Positions 43,621 to 55,548 of a stretch of DNA of 64,000 bases are shown here, piece by piece (the stretch's first letter is position 1; each line of letters starts with the position of its first letter). The DNA comes from Tragulus kanchil (Eukaryota; Chordata; Mammalia; Artiodactyla; Tragulidae). The DNA is taken from NCBI GenBank assembly GCA_022376925.1, contig JAIOJX010000005.1:12986501-13050500 (forward strand). The letters run 5' to 3'. A program made the position numbers and the translations under genes. The notes under the pieces were generated by a model. The model did not search any database. It was not told the origin of the DNA and was given only the letters and a program-made list of their open reading frames with translations.

Positions 43621-44244
43621 CAGTTGGAATTTAATTGCTACCATCGTATTCTTAAGCTACTGCCTTAGCTTCAAACCCACATTTCCATTATTTTCTTCAA
43701 ATATAGTTGATATATAATGTTATATTAGTTTCAGGTGTACAACAGTTTAACAATGACCCAACAATCAAATCTGTTATAAAATGCTCACTATGACAAATTC
43801 AATAACCATCTGTCACTATACAAAATTACCACAGTACTACTGACTATACTCCTTATGCTGTCTATTATGCCCCTGTGGCTTATTTATTTTATAACTGTGA
43901 GTTTGTATCTCTTAATCCCCTCTACCTCTTTCACCAGCCTCCCACCTCTACCCCTCTGGCAAGCACCAGTTTACCCTCTGTACCTATGAATTTGTTTCTG
44001 TTTTGTTTTGTTTCTATATTGTGATGCTGGGATCTACAAACCACTTTGTCCTTTACTGGGTGGCTCTGTTAGTCTCTGCCAGTGGGCACTCGAGGGGGAC
44101 TGAGAGGCTGGGGGTGGAAGAAGAGATGTTTCCTTTTTTGTTTGGTTCCTGTTTCCGTAAGGGTCATACATGACCGCTGGGAAAGCCATAGTTTTTGGTT
44201 TTATACTATATGAACCTTTGTTGACAAAGCGAGGTCTCTGCTTT

Positions 44245-44990
44245 TAGTACATGAACTGAGAACTTCCAGAGGTACAAGCTGGATTTAGAAAAGGTGGGGG
44301 GAATCAGAGATTAAATTGCCAACATCCGTTGAAGCATAGAAAAAGCAAGGGAATTCCAGGAAAATCATCTATGTCTGCTTCATTGACTACACTAAAGCCT
44401 TTGACTGTATGGATCACAACAAATTGTGAAAAATTCTTAAAGAGATGGGAATACCAGATCACTTTACCTCCCTCCTGAGAAACCTGTATGGAGGTCAAGA
44501 AGCAACTGTTAGAATTGGACATGGAACAACAGACTGGTTTCAAATTGGGAAAGGAGCATGCCAAGACTGTATGTTGCCCCCTGCTTATTTAACCTATATG
44601 CAGAGTACATCATGAGAAATGCCAGGCTAGATGAATCACAAGCTGGAATCAGTATTGCTGGGAGAAATATCAGCAATCTCAGATATGCAGATGACACCAC
44701 CCCAATGGCAGAAAGCAAAGAACTAAAGAGCCTCTTGAGGAAGGTGAAAAAGGAGCATGAAAAAGCTGGCTTAAAATTCAGCGTTCAAAAATGAAGATCA
44801 TGGCATCTGGCCCCATCACTTCATGGCAAATAGACGGGCAAACAATGGAAACAGTGACAGATTTATTTTCTTGGGCTCCAAAATCACTGTAGACACTGCC
44901 TGTTGCCATGAAATTAAAAGGCGTTTGCTCCTTGGAAGAAAAGTTATAACAAACCTAGACAGCATATTAAAAAGCAGAGATATCACTTTT
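44245..44990 (+). pseudogene. BovB (RTE) LINE reverse-transcriptase fragment, broken
   Basis: Degraded 3' half of a BovB reverse transcriptase. Recognisable pieces are spread over frames: KAFDCMDHNK, then LRNLYGGQEATV, then the catalytic RYADDT motif (in the frame opening at 44558), then FLGSKITVD and EIKRRLLLGRK near 44850-44945. Frameshifts and stops separate these pieces, and the ORF stops in a 3' truncation after LKSRDIT at about 44990. BovB is a non-LTR retrotransposon typical of ruminants. The element cannot encode a functional enzyme. Its last 30 bases are repeated at 46041 by tandem duplication 11. Confidence 0.9.
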
Positions 44991-47118
44991 TAAATCTATG
45001 TTTTTCAAATATTTTCTTCCAATATATGGCTTTCCTTTTCATTTTCATGGTATTTTAGAAAGCAAAAGCTTTAAATTTTGATTATTGACTTTAACAGTTC
45101 ATGCTTTTTCTATGTCTTATTTAAGAAATCTTTGCCAAACCCAGAATCACTAAATTCTTCTATGTATTCTTTTAGAAGTTTTGTAATTTTGAGGCCTACA
45201 CTTCAGACAAGGATATGTACTTAAATTAAATGTGAGTTCCTTTTTTGCATATATTATGAAGTAAAGATTTTCTTTTTTAAAAAATGATTATCTAATTGTT
45301 CCAAAATAATTCACTGAAAAGACTATCTTTACCCCCTTTGTACTACCTTACAATCTTTGCTAAAAATATTTTGGCCATAGATGTGTAGAATTATTTGTAG
45401 AGGCTCTGTTCCATTTCATTGATCTTTACGTCTCCCTTTATACCAATATCACACTGTCTTGATTAGTATAGCTTAATCATAAGTCTTGAAGAATCATAAG
45501 TCAGGCAGAAGGTTCTTCAACGTCTTCTTTTTAAAACTGCTTTGGTTACTGCAGCTGCTTTGCAGGTCTGTATACATTTTAGAGATAGTTAGCCAAGCTT
45601 TTAAAAACAAAGCGTACTTGGATTTTGGCTGATATCAAATTCATTCTACAGATCCCTTCGGGGAATAGCAAAAACATTCTATACTTTGCTACTTTAAAAT
45701 GCACTGTGCTGTGAATAGATTTCACCCACACATTTGTAACATCTTGCATGGGTCATTTGGAAATTATTGGTTCATTGGGTCCTACGGATCTTCCAAATAC
45801 TAACATGCTTTATTACACAGTATATTCACAAAGCATAATTCTTTAATAATTCTACCAGTTTCATCAGAAAAGTCTATAAGTACCAGGAAGCTGTCAAGCT
45901 CACATCACGGGCAGATACATTCTTTCTAAAACTTCAAAATTTTATGCTGGAAAGCATAAATTTTATCATTGGCAACAAATACTTGCAGCTGGTGTTGGTT
46001 TTCCTTGAAGTAACAAACTCACTGGATTTTTTGAACCTGTCAGCATATTAAAAGCAGAGATATCACTTTTAAATCTATGTTTTTCAAATATTTTCTTCCA
46101 ATATATGGCTTTCCTTTTCATTTTCATGGTATTTTAGAAAGCAAAAGCTTTAAATTTTGATTATTGACTTTAACAGTTCATGCTTTTTCTATGTCTTATT
46201 TAAGAAATCTTTGCCAAACCCAGAATCACTAAATTCTTCTATGTATTCTTTTAGAAGTTTTGTAATTTTGAGGCCTACACTTCAGACAAGGATATGTACT
46301 TAAATTAAATGTGAGTTCCTTTTTTGCATATATTATGAAGTAAAGATTTTCTTTTTTAAAAAATGATTATCTAATTGTTCCAAAATAATTCACTGAAAAG
46401 ACTATCTTTACCCCCTTTGTACTACCTTACAATCTTTGCTAAAAATATTTTGGCCATAGATGTGTAGAATTATTTGTAGAGGCTCTGTTCCATTTCATTG
46501 ATCTTTACGTCTCCCTTTATACCAATATCACACTGTCTTGATTAGTATAGCTTAATCATAAGTCTTGAAGAATCATAAGTCAGGCAGAAGGTTCTTCAAC
46601 GTCTTCTTTTTAAAACTGCTTTGGTTACTGCAGCTGCTTTGCAGGTCTGTATACATTTTAGAGATAGTTAGCCAAGCTTTTAAAAAACAAAGCGTACTTG
46701 GATTTTGGCTGATATCAAATTCATTCTACAGATCCCTTCGGGTAATAGCAAAAAACATTCTATACTTTGCTACTTTAAAATGCACTGTGCTGTGAATAGA
46801 TTTCACCCACACATTTGTAACATCTTGCATGGGTCATTTGGAAATTATTGGTTCATTGGGTCCTACGGATCTTCCAAATACTAACATGCTTTATTACACA
46901 GTATATTCACAAAGCATAATTCTTTAATAATTCTACCAGTTTCATCAGAAAAGTCTATAAGTACCAGGAAGCTGTCAAGCTCACATCACGGGCAGATACA
47001 TTCTTTCTAAAACTTCAAAATTTTATGCTGGAAAGCATAAATTTTATCATTGGCAACAAGTACTTGCAGCTGGTGTTGGTTTTCCTTGAAGTAACAAACT
47101 CACTGGATTCTTTTTTTA
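44960..47118. repeat. Tandem duplication 11 (about 1.08 kb unit)
   Basis: Copy A is 44960-46036 and copy B is 46041-47118. The unit begins inside the BovB tail. Differences are homopolymer lengths (TTAAAAAGC versus TTAAAAGC, ACTTTTTAAA versus ACTTTTAAA, AAAAACAAAG versus AAAAAACAAAG) plus GGGGAATAG versus GGGTAATAG and ACAAATAC versus ACAAGTAC. Confidence 0.95.
44995..45530 (-). mobile_element. L1-like fragment, reverse orientation
   Basis: TTTTCATGGTATTTTAGAAA, TCTTATTTAAGAAATCTTTG, ATTCTTTTAGAAGTTTTGTA and CAATATCACACTGTCTTGAT are the classic antisense phrases of mammalian L1. The duplicate is at 46076-46610. Confidence 0.75.
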
Positions 47119-49012
47119 GAAAATGCCTGTCAGATACCTAAGTCTGATAATCCTCGTTTGTCTGTCAGTTGTTCTAATAAAAGTAGTATTCTATTAAAAA
47201 AAATAAAAATAAAAACCAGGCAAGCCCCGTTCTCAACTCAAACACCACTGCATTTTCTTGTGACAATCCTTGTAACTCGATTTGCAGCTGAAGTGTTTTA
47301 GGTGTACTTCTCATTTCATCATGTAGAAGATTAAAAAGTTGTGTATGCAATGGCTGAGATGTAATAAAATCTGTTTTTTCTTTTTTTTTACTGCCTCATC
47401 AAGGACATGAACGTGCAACTGACCTCCGCTGTCACTGGGAGTGCGTGGTGGTGAAAAGGAAGCATCACAGTGCTCACGAGTGTGACCTGGTACCACTGCT
47501 TCATGTTAAGACCCCAGTGGTCTTCCTCACCATTGCTTTTACACGACTGTCACCAACATCAACACCCTGGAAGAGGCAACTAGCATTCCAGTACTATGGT
47601 GAAGAAAAAAAAAGTAGCTCTGACCTTGTGGACTCCCCTTGATAATTCAGGGAACTCTCTCCCTCCCAGGGTTCCTTGGGTCACACTTTAAGAACCATTA
47701 AGGGCACAAAAAGGCAACAGGGAAGGATGTGGCTGGAGGCTTTGCTGAGGGCCAGGCCCAGCTCAGGCTCGACGGATACCAGGGGAGAGGCTGTGCCACG
47801 GACAAAGAAGACAGCAGGCGTGAAGGCCCACGGTGGGTTTGGGCTCAGTTTTGGTCAAGCAAGGGCAGGCATTTGGCTGATCTTTTTTTTGCTACTTTAA
47901 AATGCACTGTGCTGTGAATAGATTTCACCCACACATTTGTAACATCTTGCATGGGTCATTTGGAAATTATTGGTTCATTGGGTCCTACGGATCTTCCAAA
48001 TACTAACATGCTTTATTACACAGTATATTCACAAAGCATAATTCTTTAATAATTCTACCAGTTTCATCAGAAAAGTCTATAAGTACCAGGAAGCTGTCAA
48101 GCTCACATCACGGGCAGATACATTCTTTCTAAAACTTCAAAATTTTATGCTGGAAAGCATAAATTTTATCATTGGCAACAAGTACTTGCAGCTGGTGTTG
48201 GTTTTCCTTGAAGTAACAAACTCACTGGATTCTTTTTTAGAAAATGCCTGTCAGATACCTAAGTCTGATAATCCTCGTTTGTCTGTCAGTTGTTCTAATA
48301 AAAGTAGTATTCTATTAAAAAAAATAAAAATAAAAACCAGGCAAGCCCCGTTCTCAACTCAAACACCACTGCATTTTCTTGTGACAATCCTTGTAACTCG
48401 ATTTGCAGCTGAAGTGTTTTAGGTGTACTTCTCATTTCATCATGTAGAAGATTAAAAAGTTGTGTATGCAATGGCTGAGATGTAATAAAATCTGTTTTCT
48501 TCTTTTTTTTTTTACTGCCTCATCAAGGACATGAACGTGCAACTGACCTCCGCTGTCACTGGGAGTGCGTGGTGGTGAAAAGGAAGCATCACAGTGCTCA
48601 CGAGTGTGACCTGGTACCACTGCTTCATGTTAAGACCCCAGTGGTCTTCCTCACCATTGCTTTTACACGACTGTCACCAACATCAACACCCTGGAAGAGG
48701 CAACTAGCATTCCAGTACTATGGTGAAGAAAAAAAAAGTAGCTCTGACCTTGTGGACTCCCCTTGATAATTCAGGGAACTCTCTCCCTCCCAGGGTTCCT
48801 TGGGTCACACTTTAAGAACCATTAAGGGCACAAAAAGGCAACAGGGAAGGATGTGGCTGGAGGCTTTGCTGAGGGCCAGGCCCAGCTCAGGCTCGACGGA
48901 TACCCGCGTGCGGAGAGGCTGTGCCACGCGGACAAAGAAGACAGCAGGCGTGAAGGCCCACGGTGGGAACCGCACGTCTCCTGGCCTCAGTTTTGGTCAA
49001 GCAAGGGGCAGG
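46769..49012. repeat. Tandem duplication 12 (about 1.1 kb unit), interlocked with 11
   Basis: Copy A is 46769 to about 47880 and copy B is 47891 to about 49012. The opening 350 bases also occur at 45684-46036, so there are three copies. The end of A diverges from B with dropped GC-rich pieces (for example CCGCGTGCGGAG is shortened to CAGGGGAG) and finishes in a T run before the junction. No gene in the unit. Confidence 0.94.
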
Positions 49013-49786
49013 GGCCCAAGCTCAGCTGCAATCGATGCCAAGGGTCTGGCATGCATGAGAGGACCATCCCTCGGCAGAGAGTCTCCTAGCAGAGTGCCGC
49101 CCAGTTAGAGCTGACCCTGAGCTCCGTGGTGAACCCATGTGGGAGGTTCGCGCAGGAGAGAGGGAGCTCGCTCAAGAACCTGCGCTGTCAAGGTAAGAGA
49201 TGATTTAACCGAACAGATGGTCAACTAATTAAACACTCAACCTCCGCCTCCTCATTAATTCAGTCAGAATATGCTAATTAGTGTGTTTGCTCAGGGGACA
49301 TGACTATAGATCACCTCTAATTCATGGATGTGGACTTGGACAATAAAGGAGGAAACCAGCCTTACACAGCAGACCTCCTGTTTCTATTACCTGTGTTCCT
49401 CTAGGTCCTTCCAGAAATTCCCACCATCTCTGCTTAATTTAATCACTTCCTATAAACTAGGGAGGCAAGAGCAAAGAGCAGGGGAAAAAGTGGGTTTACA
49501 AGCCACATTTAATCATTTCTCACATGAGCATAATTGGGATGATATTGTGGAAGTCCAAGGTCACAGAATTAATCTTTTTTTGCTTTTATTCTGATGGGTA
49601 TGTTTCTGTGTCGATGCATGTCCACACATATGTGCTCAAGTCCACATCAGTGTTCATTTGCATATTTTCACACTGCACTCCACTGCCGCCCCTCGTTCAA
49701 ATCTCTCTTTTCTCTTCTCAACTTCTGCAATAACTGCTCACTAGTCTTAACCCATTAAGACTTTCCTCTTACATTTTTTAATTTAT
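49013..49786. other. Non-coding stretch, no gene seen
   Basis: A plus-strand frame of 88 residues (49328-49594) is unrecognised. The segment 49675-49770 looks like the left part of an old L2-like fragment that resumes at 50050 beyond the SINE. Confidence 0.45.
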
Positions 49787-50048
49787 GTGGGTTTTTTTTT
49801 GGCCACTTCTACTGATCTTTCATTCATTTATCTTTGTTCTTTGGCCTGTGTGGACCTCCCATCACAGTGGCCTCTCTTGTTGCAGAGCCCCAGCTCTGGA
49901 CACATGCGATCCGGAGCTCTGGCTCGGTAGTTGGACACACTGGTCCAGTCGCTCCGCGGCACGTGGGATCTTCCCAGGCCAGGGATCGAAGCGGCACCCC
50001 GTGCACTGCAAGGCGGTGTCCTTACCCACTGGACCACCAGGAAAGTCC
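49787..50048 (-). mobile_element. Young hairpin-type SINE, copy 9 (decayed)
   Basis: Reverse orientation: TTTTTTTGGCCACTTCTACT tail complement and GGACCACCAGGAAAGTCC head complement. The palindrome region near 49893-49917 reads GGACACATGCGATCC, with the core broken by CpG decay. It splits an L2-like block. Confidence 0.85.
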
Positions 50049-50171
50049 TTCCAATATATTTTACACACTGTATCCATAGTGATCTTTTTAAAAATATGAA
50101 TCAGATCATATCATTTGCCCACTTACAATCCTCTAGTGACATTCTGTTCCAGAGAAGAAAAAAAATCAAGG

Positions 50172-50273
50172 GCTTCCTCCACATGTGGGATCTTCCCAGG
50201 CCAGAGATCAATCCGGTGCCCCTTGCACTGCAAGGTGGACTCTTTACCCACTCTGGACCACTAGGGAAGCCCC
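50172..50273 (-). mobile_element. Short SINE fragment (head and tRNA region only)
   Basis: TGGGATCTTCCCAGGCCAG, TCAATCCGGTGCCCCTTGCA, CTGCAAGGTGGACTCTTTAC and GGACCACTAGGGAAGCCCC. The 5' part of the same SINE type in reverse orientation, lacking the hairpin body. Confidence 0.8.
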
Positions 50274-50372
50274 TCATGTTTGCTTTTTATAGTTCCAGAA
50301 GGTTGTAATACAAATAATCTAATATTGATGATCAATTTAGATGGACCTTTTGAATGCAAAGTTTTAAAAAAT

Positions 50373-50526
50373 GTTTTTTCTTTTAATTTGGCTGCACCAG
50401 ATCTTCAGTGTGGCACACAGGATCTTTGTTGCAACGTGTGGGGTCTAGTTCCCTGACGAGGGATTGAACCTAGGCCCGCTGTATTGGGAGTGTGGTATCT
50501 TAGCCACTGGACCACCAGCGAAGCCC
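50373..50526 (-). mobile_element. Old tRNA-type SINE
   Basis: Reverse orientation: TTTTAATTTGGCTGCACCAG, GGTCTAGTTCCCTGACGAGG, TGGTATCTTAGCCACTGGAC and head complement ACCACCAGCGAAGCCC. Confidence 0.8.
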
Positions 50527-52858
50527 ATAATGCCAGGTTCTTTTTGTCTTGTTTTGTTTTTGCTTTGGTCAGGGTTTTATTCCTTCCAGAAACATGACAT
50601 TGAAATTCAGAAGTATTTAAAAGGTAGATGACTTTCTCTTAACCAGCTAGAGGTCATGGTTGTAAAACAAAAGAATTTACCAATATATTTACGGAAGAAA
50701 GGCAATGTTTCCCTCTTAAGTGAAAGAGGGATAGAATAAAATATAAAAACTTTACAATGGAAGACACAAATGTCTAAATAAACTATTATAAAACGTCAAA
50801 ATTGCTGTAATCAAGATAACAAAGCTCTAGGGAAACCCAGTGATAGGAACTGCTTTCTGTGCCCGGAGCTGGAGAAAACCCCAGAGAGGAGACAGCGGTT
50901 GATACAGGTCATGAACGATGAGGAACTTTCTAAGTAGAAAAGAGGGAGAGAGGCATTGCAGGCACAAGGAACAGCAAACAGCAAGTTCAGTGTGTAGAAC
51001 AACATAATCCTGGGAAATCAGTGTTAAAGAGAGATGATCTTTATTTTTCCTCCAACGATCCACATATCAAGCGTTGGGGCTCAAAGGGGACCCTCCCCGC
51101 CGGCAGCATCCCTGGCACTGTTTTGAAACGTGGAGAGGGCAGTGGAGTCCTCTTCCTCCCAGAAGGTCTGTTGGGAACCCCGTGCATACGATGGCAAGCA
51201 GTCTCCTGGGTGAAGAAGGCCTGGGGGCTCCCCGTGCAGACTGATTAGGACCCCAGAGCTTCAGAGAGAATGATTGAAAAGCTACCACCTTTCACCCCTG
51301 TGAAGAAGACTTGGTGGGAGCTTTCATGGGCGGGTCTGCTGCAGGGAGCGTGTGACAGACAGAACCCGGCTCCGCCAACTGAGCACCTGTGTGAGTCCCC
51401 CTCCCTGCAGGCTGCTCCTGAGGGGGACCAAGCTGCTTATGCAAACGAGGGACTCCTCTGGCTGGCAACTTCGGCTCAAAGGCTGTCCATCAACCTGGCT
51501 GAAACATTCTTAACAATGTGGGGTGAACCAAGATTGTCCACTGGCCTCCCCACCCCTTACAACTTTTCTCTCGTCCTTCCCAGCTCCCGTCACTGCCTTC
51601 AGCTCCACCGCCACCCACCCAATCTAAATGTTCTCTCACTGGTATTTCCCTTGAGACACTTTTTGCATGTCTAATCTCGTCTTTGCATCTGCTTCTAGAA
51701 GAACCTGAACGACCACAGACGCCCTATGGAAATGAAGCAAGAGACTTGTGTTCTCCCCGTAAGGGCCCTATTTCCAGCTCAGCTCAAGTAAGAGCTCCGA
51801 AGTGCACGGGGATCCTGGCATGATTCCAGTAACACCCAGTGGAGAGGAGGAGAGGGTTGAGAAAGGAACTCCTAGGCCCCCTGTGGTGTTCTTAAAGCTC
51901 ACAGATTCATCCTGACTAAATTCCAAAATCCAAATACGGGCAGACTGAAATCCTTGAATAGATATTTAAACAGCCAAAGAAGAACTGAAGATCAGTTAAT
52001 GGAGCCTGTTTTTACACCCACACAACCTGGCAGATCACTGCTGTACAAGCCTTTGTCGCAAAAAAAATACTACAGAATATGGTTCTTGGAAAACATCTTC
52101 TGTCTCTGTATAAATCACATAGGATCCGGTGGCCTTTCTGTAAATAATATGCTTCCCTGTGCCAGGGTATAAATAGCTGTAGAGGACGGAGATAAAAAGA
52201 AAGTTGCCAAGGCTCTTGCTACACAGACAAGACCAGTAGCTGATCTGGAGGCTGTCCTGCCATTTGCTGTTAGGCCTGACATTTACTGAGACTGAGGACA
52301 CTGCTGCTGTCTTCACTCCACCATGTAAGGGGGCAGTGCCGCCACATGGGACCACCCAGAAAGGGCCAGCACGGGGCCATCCCAATCTACCTGGCCTTTT
52401 GGTGAGATTTACTTGGTAGGCAAGTACTGCCTCTCCTGAAAAAAATTGTCATTTTAACATGATGATCAGTTCCAGGTCTCCCCAGATTTTAACACCACAG
52501 TGTCCATGCGATCCTTCTGGGTTGGACCAAAGATGCTTCTATGTTTCCTTTCTACCTTCTAGCAAAACTTTTAACAGGGGAGAAAGATCTGCAGAAAATG
52601 GGAAAATCCAAGATGTCATGAGATACCTCGGAGGTTCGCACCATTCAGTATTCTGATCCACAGTCCTTGCTATCAGTTTGGACTCTGCCATCCCCTACTT
52701 TAATATACATATTAAACCTTATTTGACAGTGTATGATATCCCGCCGCAGGGGACAGCAATAAACGTGACTGGCCAAGTCCTGCTCTCTGCTAGCATAGGC
52801 TCTCCCTGGGCAGGTGGGTGGGAGGCACACAGCATTAGGGAAGTGAGAGTGGACAGAC
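50527..52858. other. Non-coding stretch, no gene seen
   Basis: A duplication-free 2.3 kb. The longest frame (134 residues, plus, 51270-51674) and a 116-residue minus-strand frame (52035-52385) show no domain I recognise. No clear young repeat is seen. Confidence 0.5.
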
Positions 52859-53274
52859 GGAGTGCCTGGGGAGAGAGTGGCTGTCTTACCCGGAGTGGTC
52901 TGGGACGCTCTCTCTGAGAAGCCGGCCATGGAGAACACTCTGGAGACGCTTCGTGTGGGCACTCAGGTGGGAATAAACTTGGCCGTTCAAGGAAGCAACG
53001 GAAGGCTAAGGGGCTGGACCGCAGTGAGGAGAGAAATGTGGTGGGAGATGAGATTGGCTGAGAGATGGGCCTACTCTCGTAGAGACTGTCAAGCCCGGCA
53101 TTGTTTGAAGTTCGAAGTCTAAGTGCGCTGGAATTGTTGGGCTTTTTGCTTTATGTATTTATGTTTGTTTTCAACATTTAACAGCTACGTTAAATGCTGG
53201 ATGTTCCTATGAAGGATTAGAGGATTTCCATTTTTCTAATCAAAAGTTCTCCTTAGAGAACTCTCCCACTATTA

Positions 53275-53880
53275 GGCTTATATCCTGATGAAATCAAAAC
53301 TGAAAGAAGCACCTGTACCCCAATGTTCATTGCAGCTCTCTATACAATAGCCAGAACATGGAAGCAACCTAGATGTCCATCGACGAATGAATGGATCCAG
53401 CTCTGGTACATGTATACAATGGAATACTACTCAGCTGTTAAAAGAAATGCAGAAGACTCAGTCCTAATGAAGTGGCTGGCTCTAGAACCAATCATAAAAA
53501 GTGAAGTAAGTCAAAAAGAGAAAGACTAATACAGAATACTAACACACATAAATGGAATCTAGTAGGACAGTCTTAATAACACACGCAGTGAACTCATGGA
53601 AAAACAGAGCATAGACATAGGGACATTGTGGGGAAGAAACAGGTGGGGGGAGGCATGGAGGGAGTAACATGGAAACCTATACTGTCATGTGTGGAAAAGA
53701 TAGCTATTGTCATTGTGCTAAGGGAATAGGAGTGCTCACAATGGCTTGGGGCAATGGTCCAGAGGTGGGATGGGGAACTGGGGGTGAGGGGGGGGATCAG
53801 GGACATGCATATGTCTGATCTGGGAACATACATGTATGTGAACAACAAAACTCTGTAAAACCTTTAAAATAAAGAATAAT
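53275..53880 (+). mobile_element. L1 3' end fragment
   Basis: The well-known L1 3' order: CACCTGTACCCCAATGTTC, GCAGCTCTCTATACAATAGC, ATGGAAGCAACCTAGATGTC, TATACAATGGAATACTACTC, ending with TGAACAACAAAACTCTGTAA and an AATAAAG-type A-rich tail. The duplicate is at 54348-54960. Confidence 0.88.
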
Positions 53881-54347
53881 AATTAAAAATTCTCCTTTTT
53901 TGGCCCAATGGTCCAGAGGTGGGAAGTGACAGGAGTGCCTGGGGAGAGAGTGGCTGTCTTACCCGGAGTGGTCTGGGACGCTCTCTCTGAGAAGCCGGCC
54001 ATGGAGAACACTCTGGAGACGCTTCGTGTGGGCACTCAGGTGGGAATAAACTTGGCCGTTCAAGGAAGCAACGGAAGGCTAAGGGGCTGGACCGCAGTGA
54101 GGAGAGAAATGTGGTGGGAGATGAGATTGGCTGAGAGATGGGCCTACTCTCGTAGAGACTGTCAAGCCCGGCATTGTTTGAAGTTCGAAGTCTAAGTGCG
54201 CTGGAATTGTTGGGCTTTTTGCTTTATGTATTTATGTTTGTTTTCAACATTTAACAGCTACGTTAAATGCTGGATGTTCCTATGAAGGATTAGAGGATTT
54301 CCATTTTTCTAATCAAAAGTTCTCCTTAGAGAACTCTCCCACTATTA

Positions 54348-54960
54348 GGCTTATATCCTGATGAAATCAAAACTGAAAGAAGCACCTGTACCCCAATGTT
54401 CATTGCAGCTCTCTATACAATAGCCAGAACATGGAAGCAACCTAGATGTCCATCGACGAATGAATGGATCCAGCTCTGGTACATGTATACAATGGAATAC
54501 TACTCAGCTGTTAAAAGAAATGCAGAAGACTCAGTCCTAATGAAGTGGCTGGCTCTAGAACCAATCATAAAAAGTGAAGTAAGTCAAAAAGAGAAAGACT
54601 AATACAGAATACTAACACACATAAATGGAATCTAGTAGGACAGTCTTAATAACACACGCAGTGAACTCATGGAAAAACAGAGCATAGACATAGGGACATT
54701 GTGGGGAAGAAACAGGTGGGGGGAGGCATGGAGGGAGTAACATGGAAACCTATACTGTCATGTGTGGAAAAGATAGCTATTGTCATTGTGCTAAGGGAAT
54801 AGGAGTGCTCACAATGGCTTGGGGCAATGGTCCAGAGGGGTGGGATGGGGGAACTGGGGGGGTGAGGGTGGGGATCAGGGACATGCATATGTCTGATCTG
54901 GGAACATACATGTATGTGAACAACAAAACTCTGTAAAACCTTTAAAATAAAGAATAATAA
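54348..54960 (+). mobile_element. L1 3' end fragment, duplicate of 53275-53880
   Basis: Same fragment in copy B of tandem duplication 13, with longer G runs before the tail. Confidence 0.87.
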
Positions 54961-55037
54961 TTAAAAAATTCTCCTTATTTTATTTGTTAAGATCTCTTTC
55001 TTTCTTATAGAATGTGTCCTCAAAAACTAGTACGTGG

Positions 55038-55366
55038 GGCTTCCCCTGGTGGTCCAGTGGGTAAGGACACCGCCTTGCAGTACAAGGGGTGCTGGTTTGA
55101 TCCCTGGCCTGGGAAGATCCCACGTGCCGCGGAGCGGCTGGACTGATGTGTCCAATTACTGAGCCCGAGCTCTGGAGCGCATGCGCCCAGAGCTGGCGCT
55201 CTGCAACAACAGACGCCACCACGATGGGAGGCCCGCAGGAGCCAAAGAACAAAGACAGATGAAAACAGAGAAATGAAAGACCAATAGAAGTGGCCCGCCC
55301 GCTCCCCTCCCTCCCCAACCCGACCCCCACCCAAAATAAATAAATAAATAAATCTTAAAAAAAAAA
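55038..55366 (+). mobile_element. Young hairpin-type SINE, copy 10 (hairpin intact)
   Basis: Flanked by CTAGTACGTGGGG on the left (about 55027-55039) and CTAGTACGTGGGG on the right (about 55371-55383). The palindrome at 55169-55193 has the full core GCGCATGCGC. The tail is of the CCCTCCCCAACCCGACCCCC then AAATAAATAAATAAATC type. Confidence 0.92.
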
Positions 55367-55380
55367 AAACCTAGTACGTG

Positions 55381-55548
55381 GGGGCTTCCCTGGTGGTCCA
55401 GTGGCTAAGGCACCGGGCTCCTAATGCAGGGAGCCTGGGTTCGATCCCTGGTCAGGGAACTAGATCCCACACGCTGCAACTAAAGATTCCAAGTCCCACA
55501 ACTAAGACCCAGCACAGCCAAATAAATAAATATTTAAAAAACAAAAAA
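55381..55548 (+). mobile_element. Bov-tA-type SINE beside copy 10
   Basis: GGGGCTTCCCTGGTGGTCCA, CACCGGGCTCCTAATGCAGG, GGTCAGGGAACTAGATCCCA and ACCCAGCACAGCCAAATAAA. Its right flank AAAAACTAGTTTGTG matches AAAAACTAGTACGTG at 55022, so it inserted first and copy 10 later landed at its 5' edge. Confidence 0.85.

Larger units (their letters stand above)
42041..44210. repeat. Tandem duplication 10 (about 1.08 kb unit)
   Basis: Copy A is 42041-43124 and copy B is 43125-44210, directly abutting. Differences are GATCTAGTTCCCTG versus GATCTATTTCCCCTG, one C fewer in AGGCCCCTTGC, and one extra T in GTTTTTGG. Each contains one SINE and one L1-like fragment. Confidence 0.96.
52859..54976. repeat. Tandem duplication 13 (about 1.04 kb unit)
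   Basis: Copy A is 52859-53897 and copy B is 53932-54976. The 34-base bridge contains CAATGGTCCAGAGGTGGG, which is also found about 150 bases earlier in copy A. Differences are in G runs near 53765-53800 versus 54835-54875. Confidence 0.94.

Noticed and set aside
44558..44794. 78-residue frame with YADDT as a functional reverse transcriptase
   Set aside because: The motif is real, but the frame is a small piece of a frameshifted, truncated BovB LINE. Essential parts on both sides are out of frame or absent.
51270..51674. 134-residue plus-strand frame as a gene
   Set aside because: No recognisable domain, no CpG island or splice context, and composition typical of chance frames in moderately GC-rich DNA.
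53323..53529. 68-residue frame (MFIAALYTIARTWKQ...) present twice
   Set aside because: It is the antisense-free translation of the L1 3' end, common across mammalian genomes. The second copy is from tandem duplication 13.
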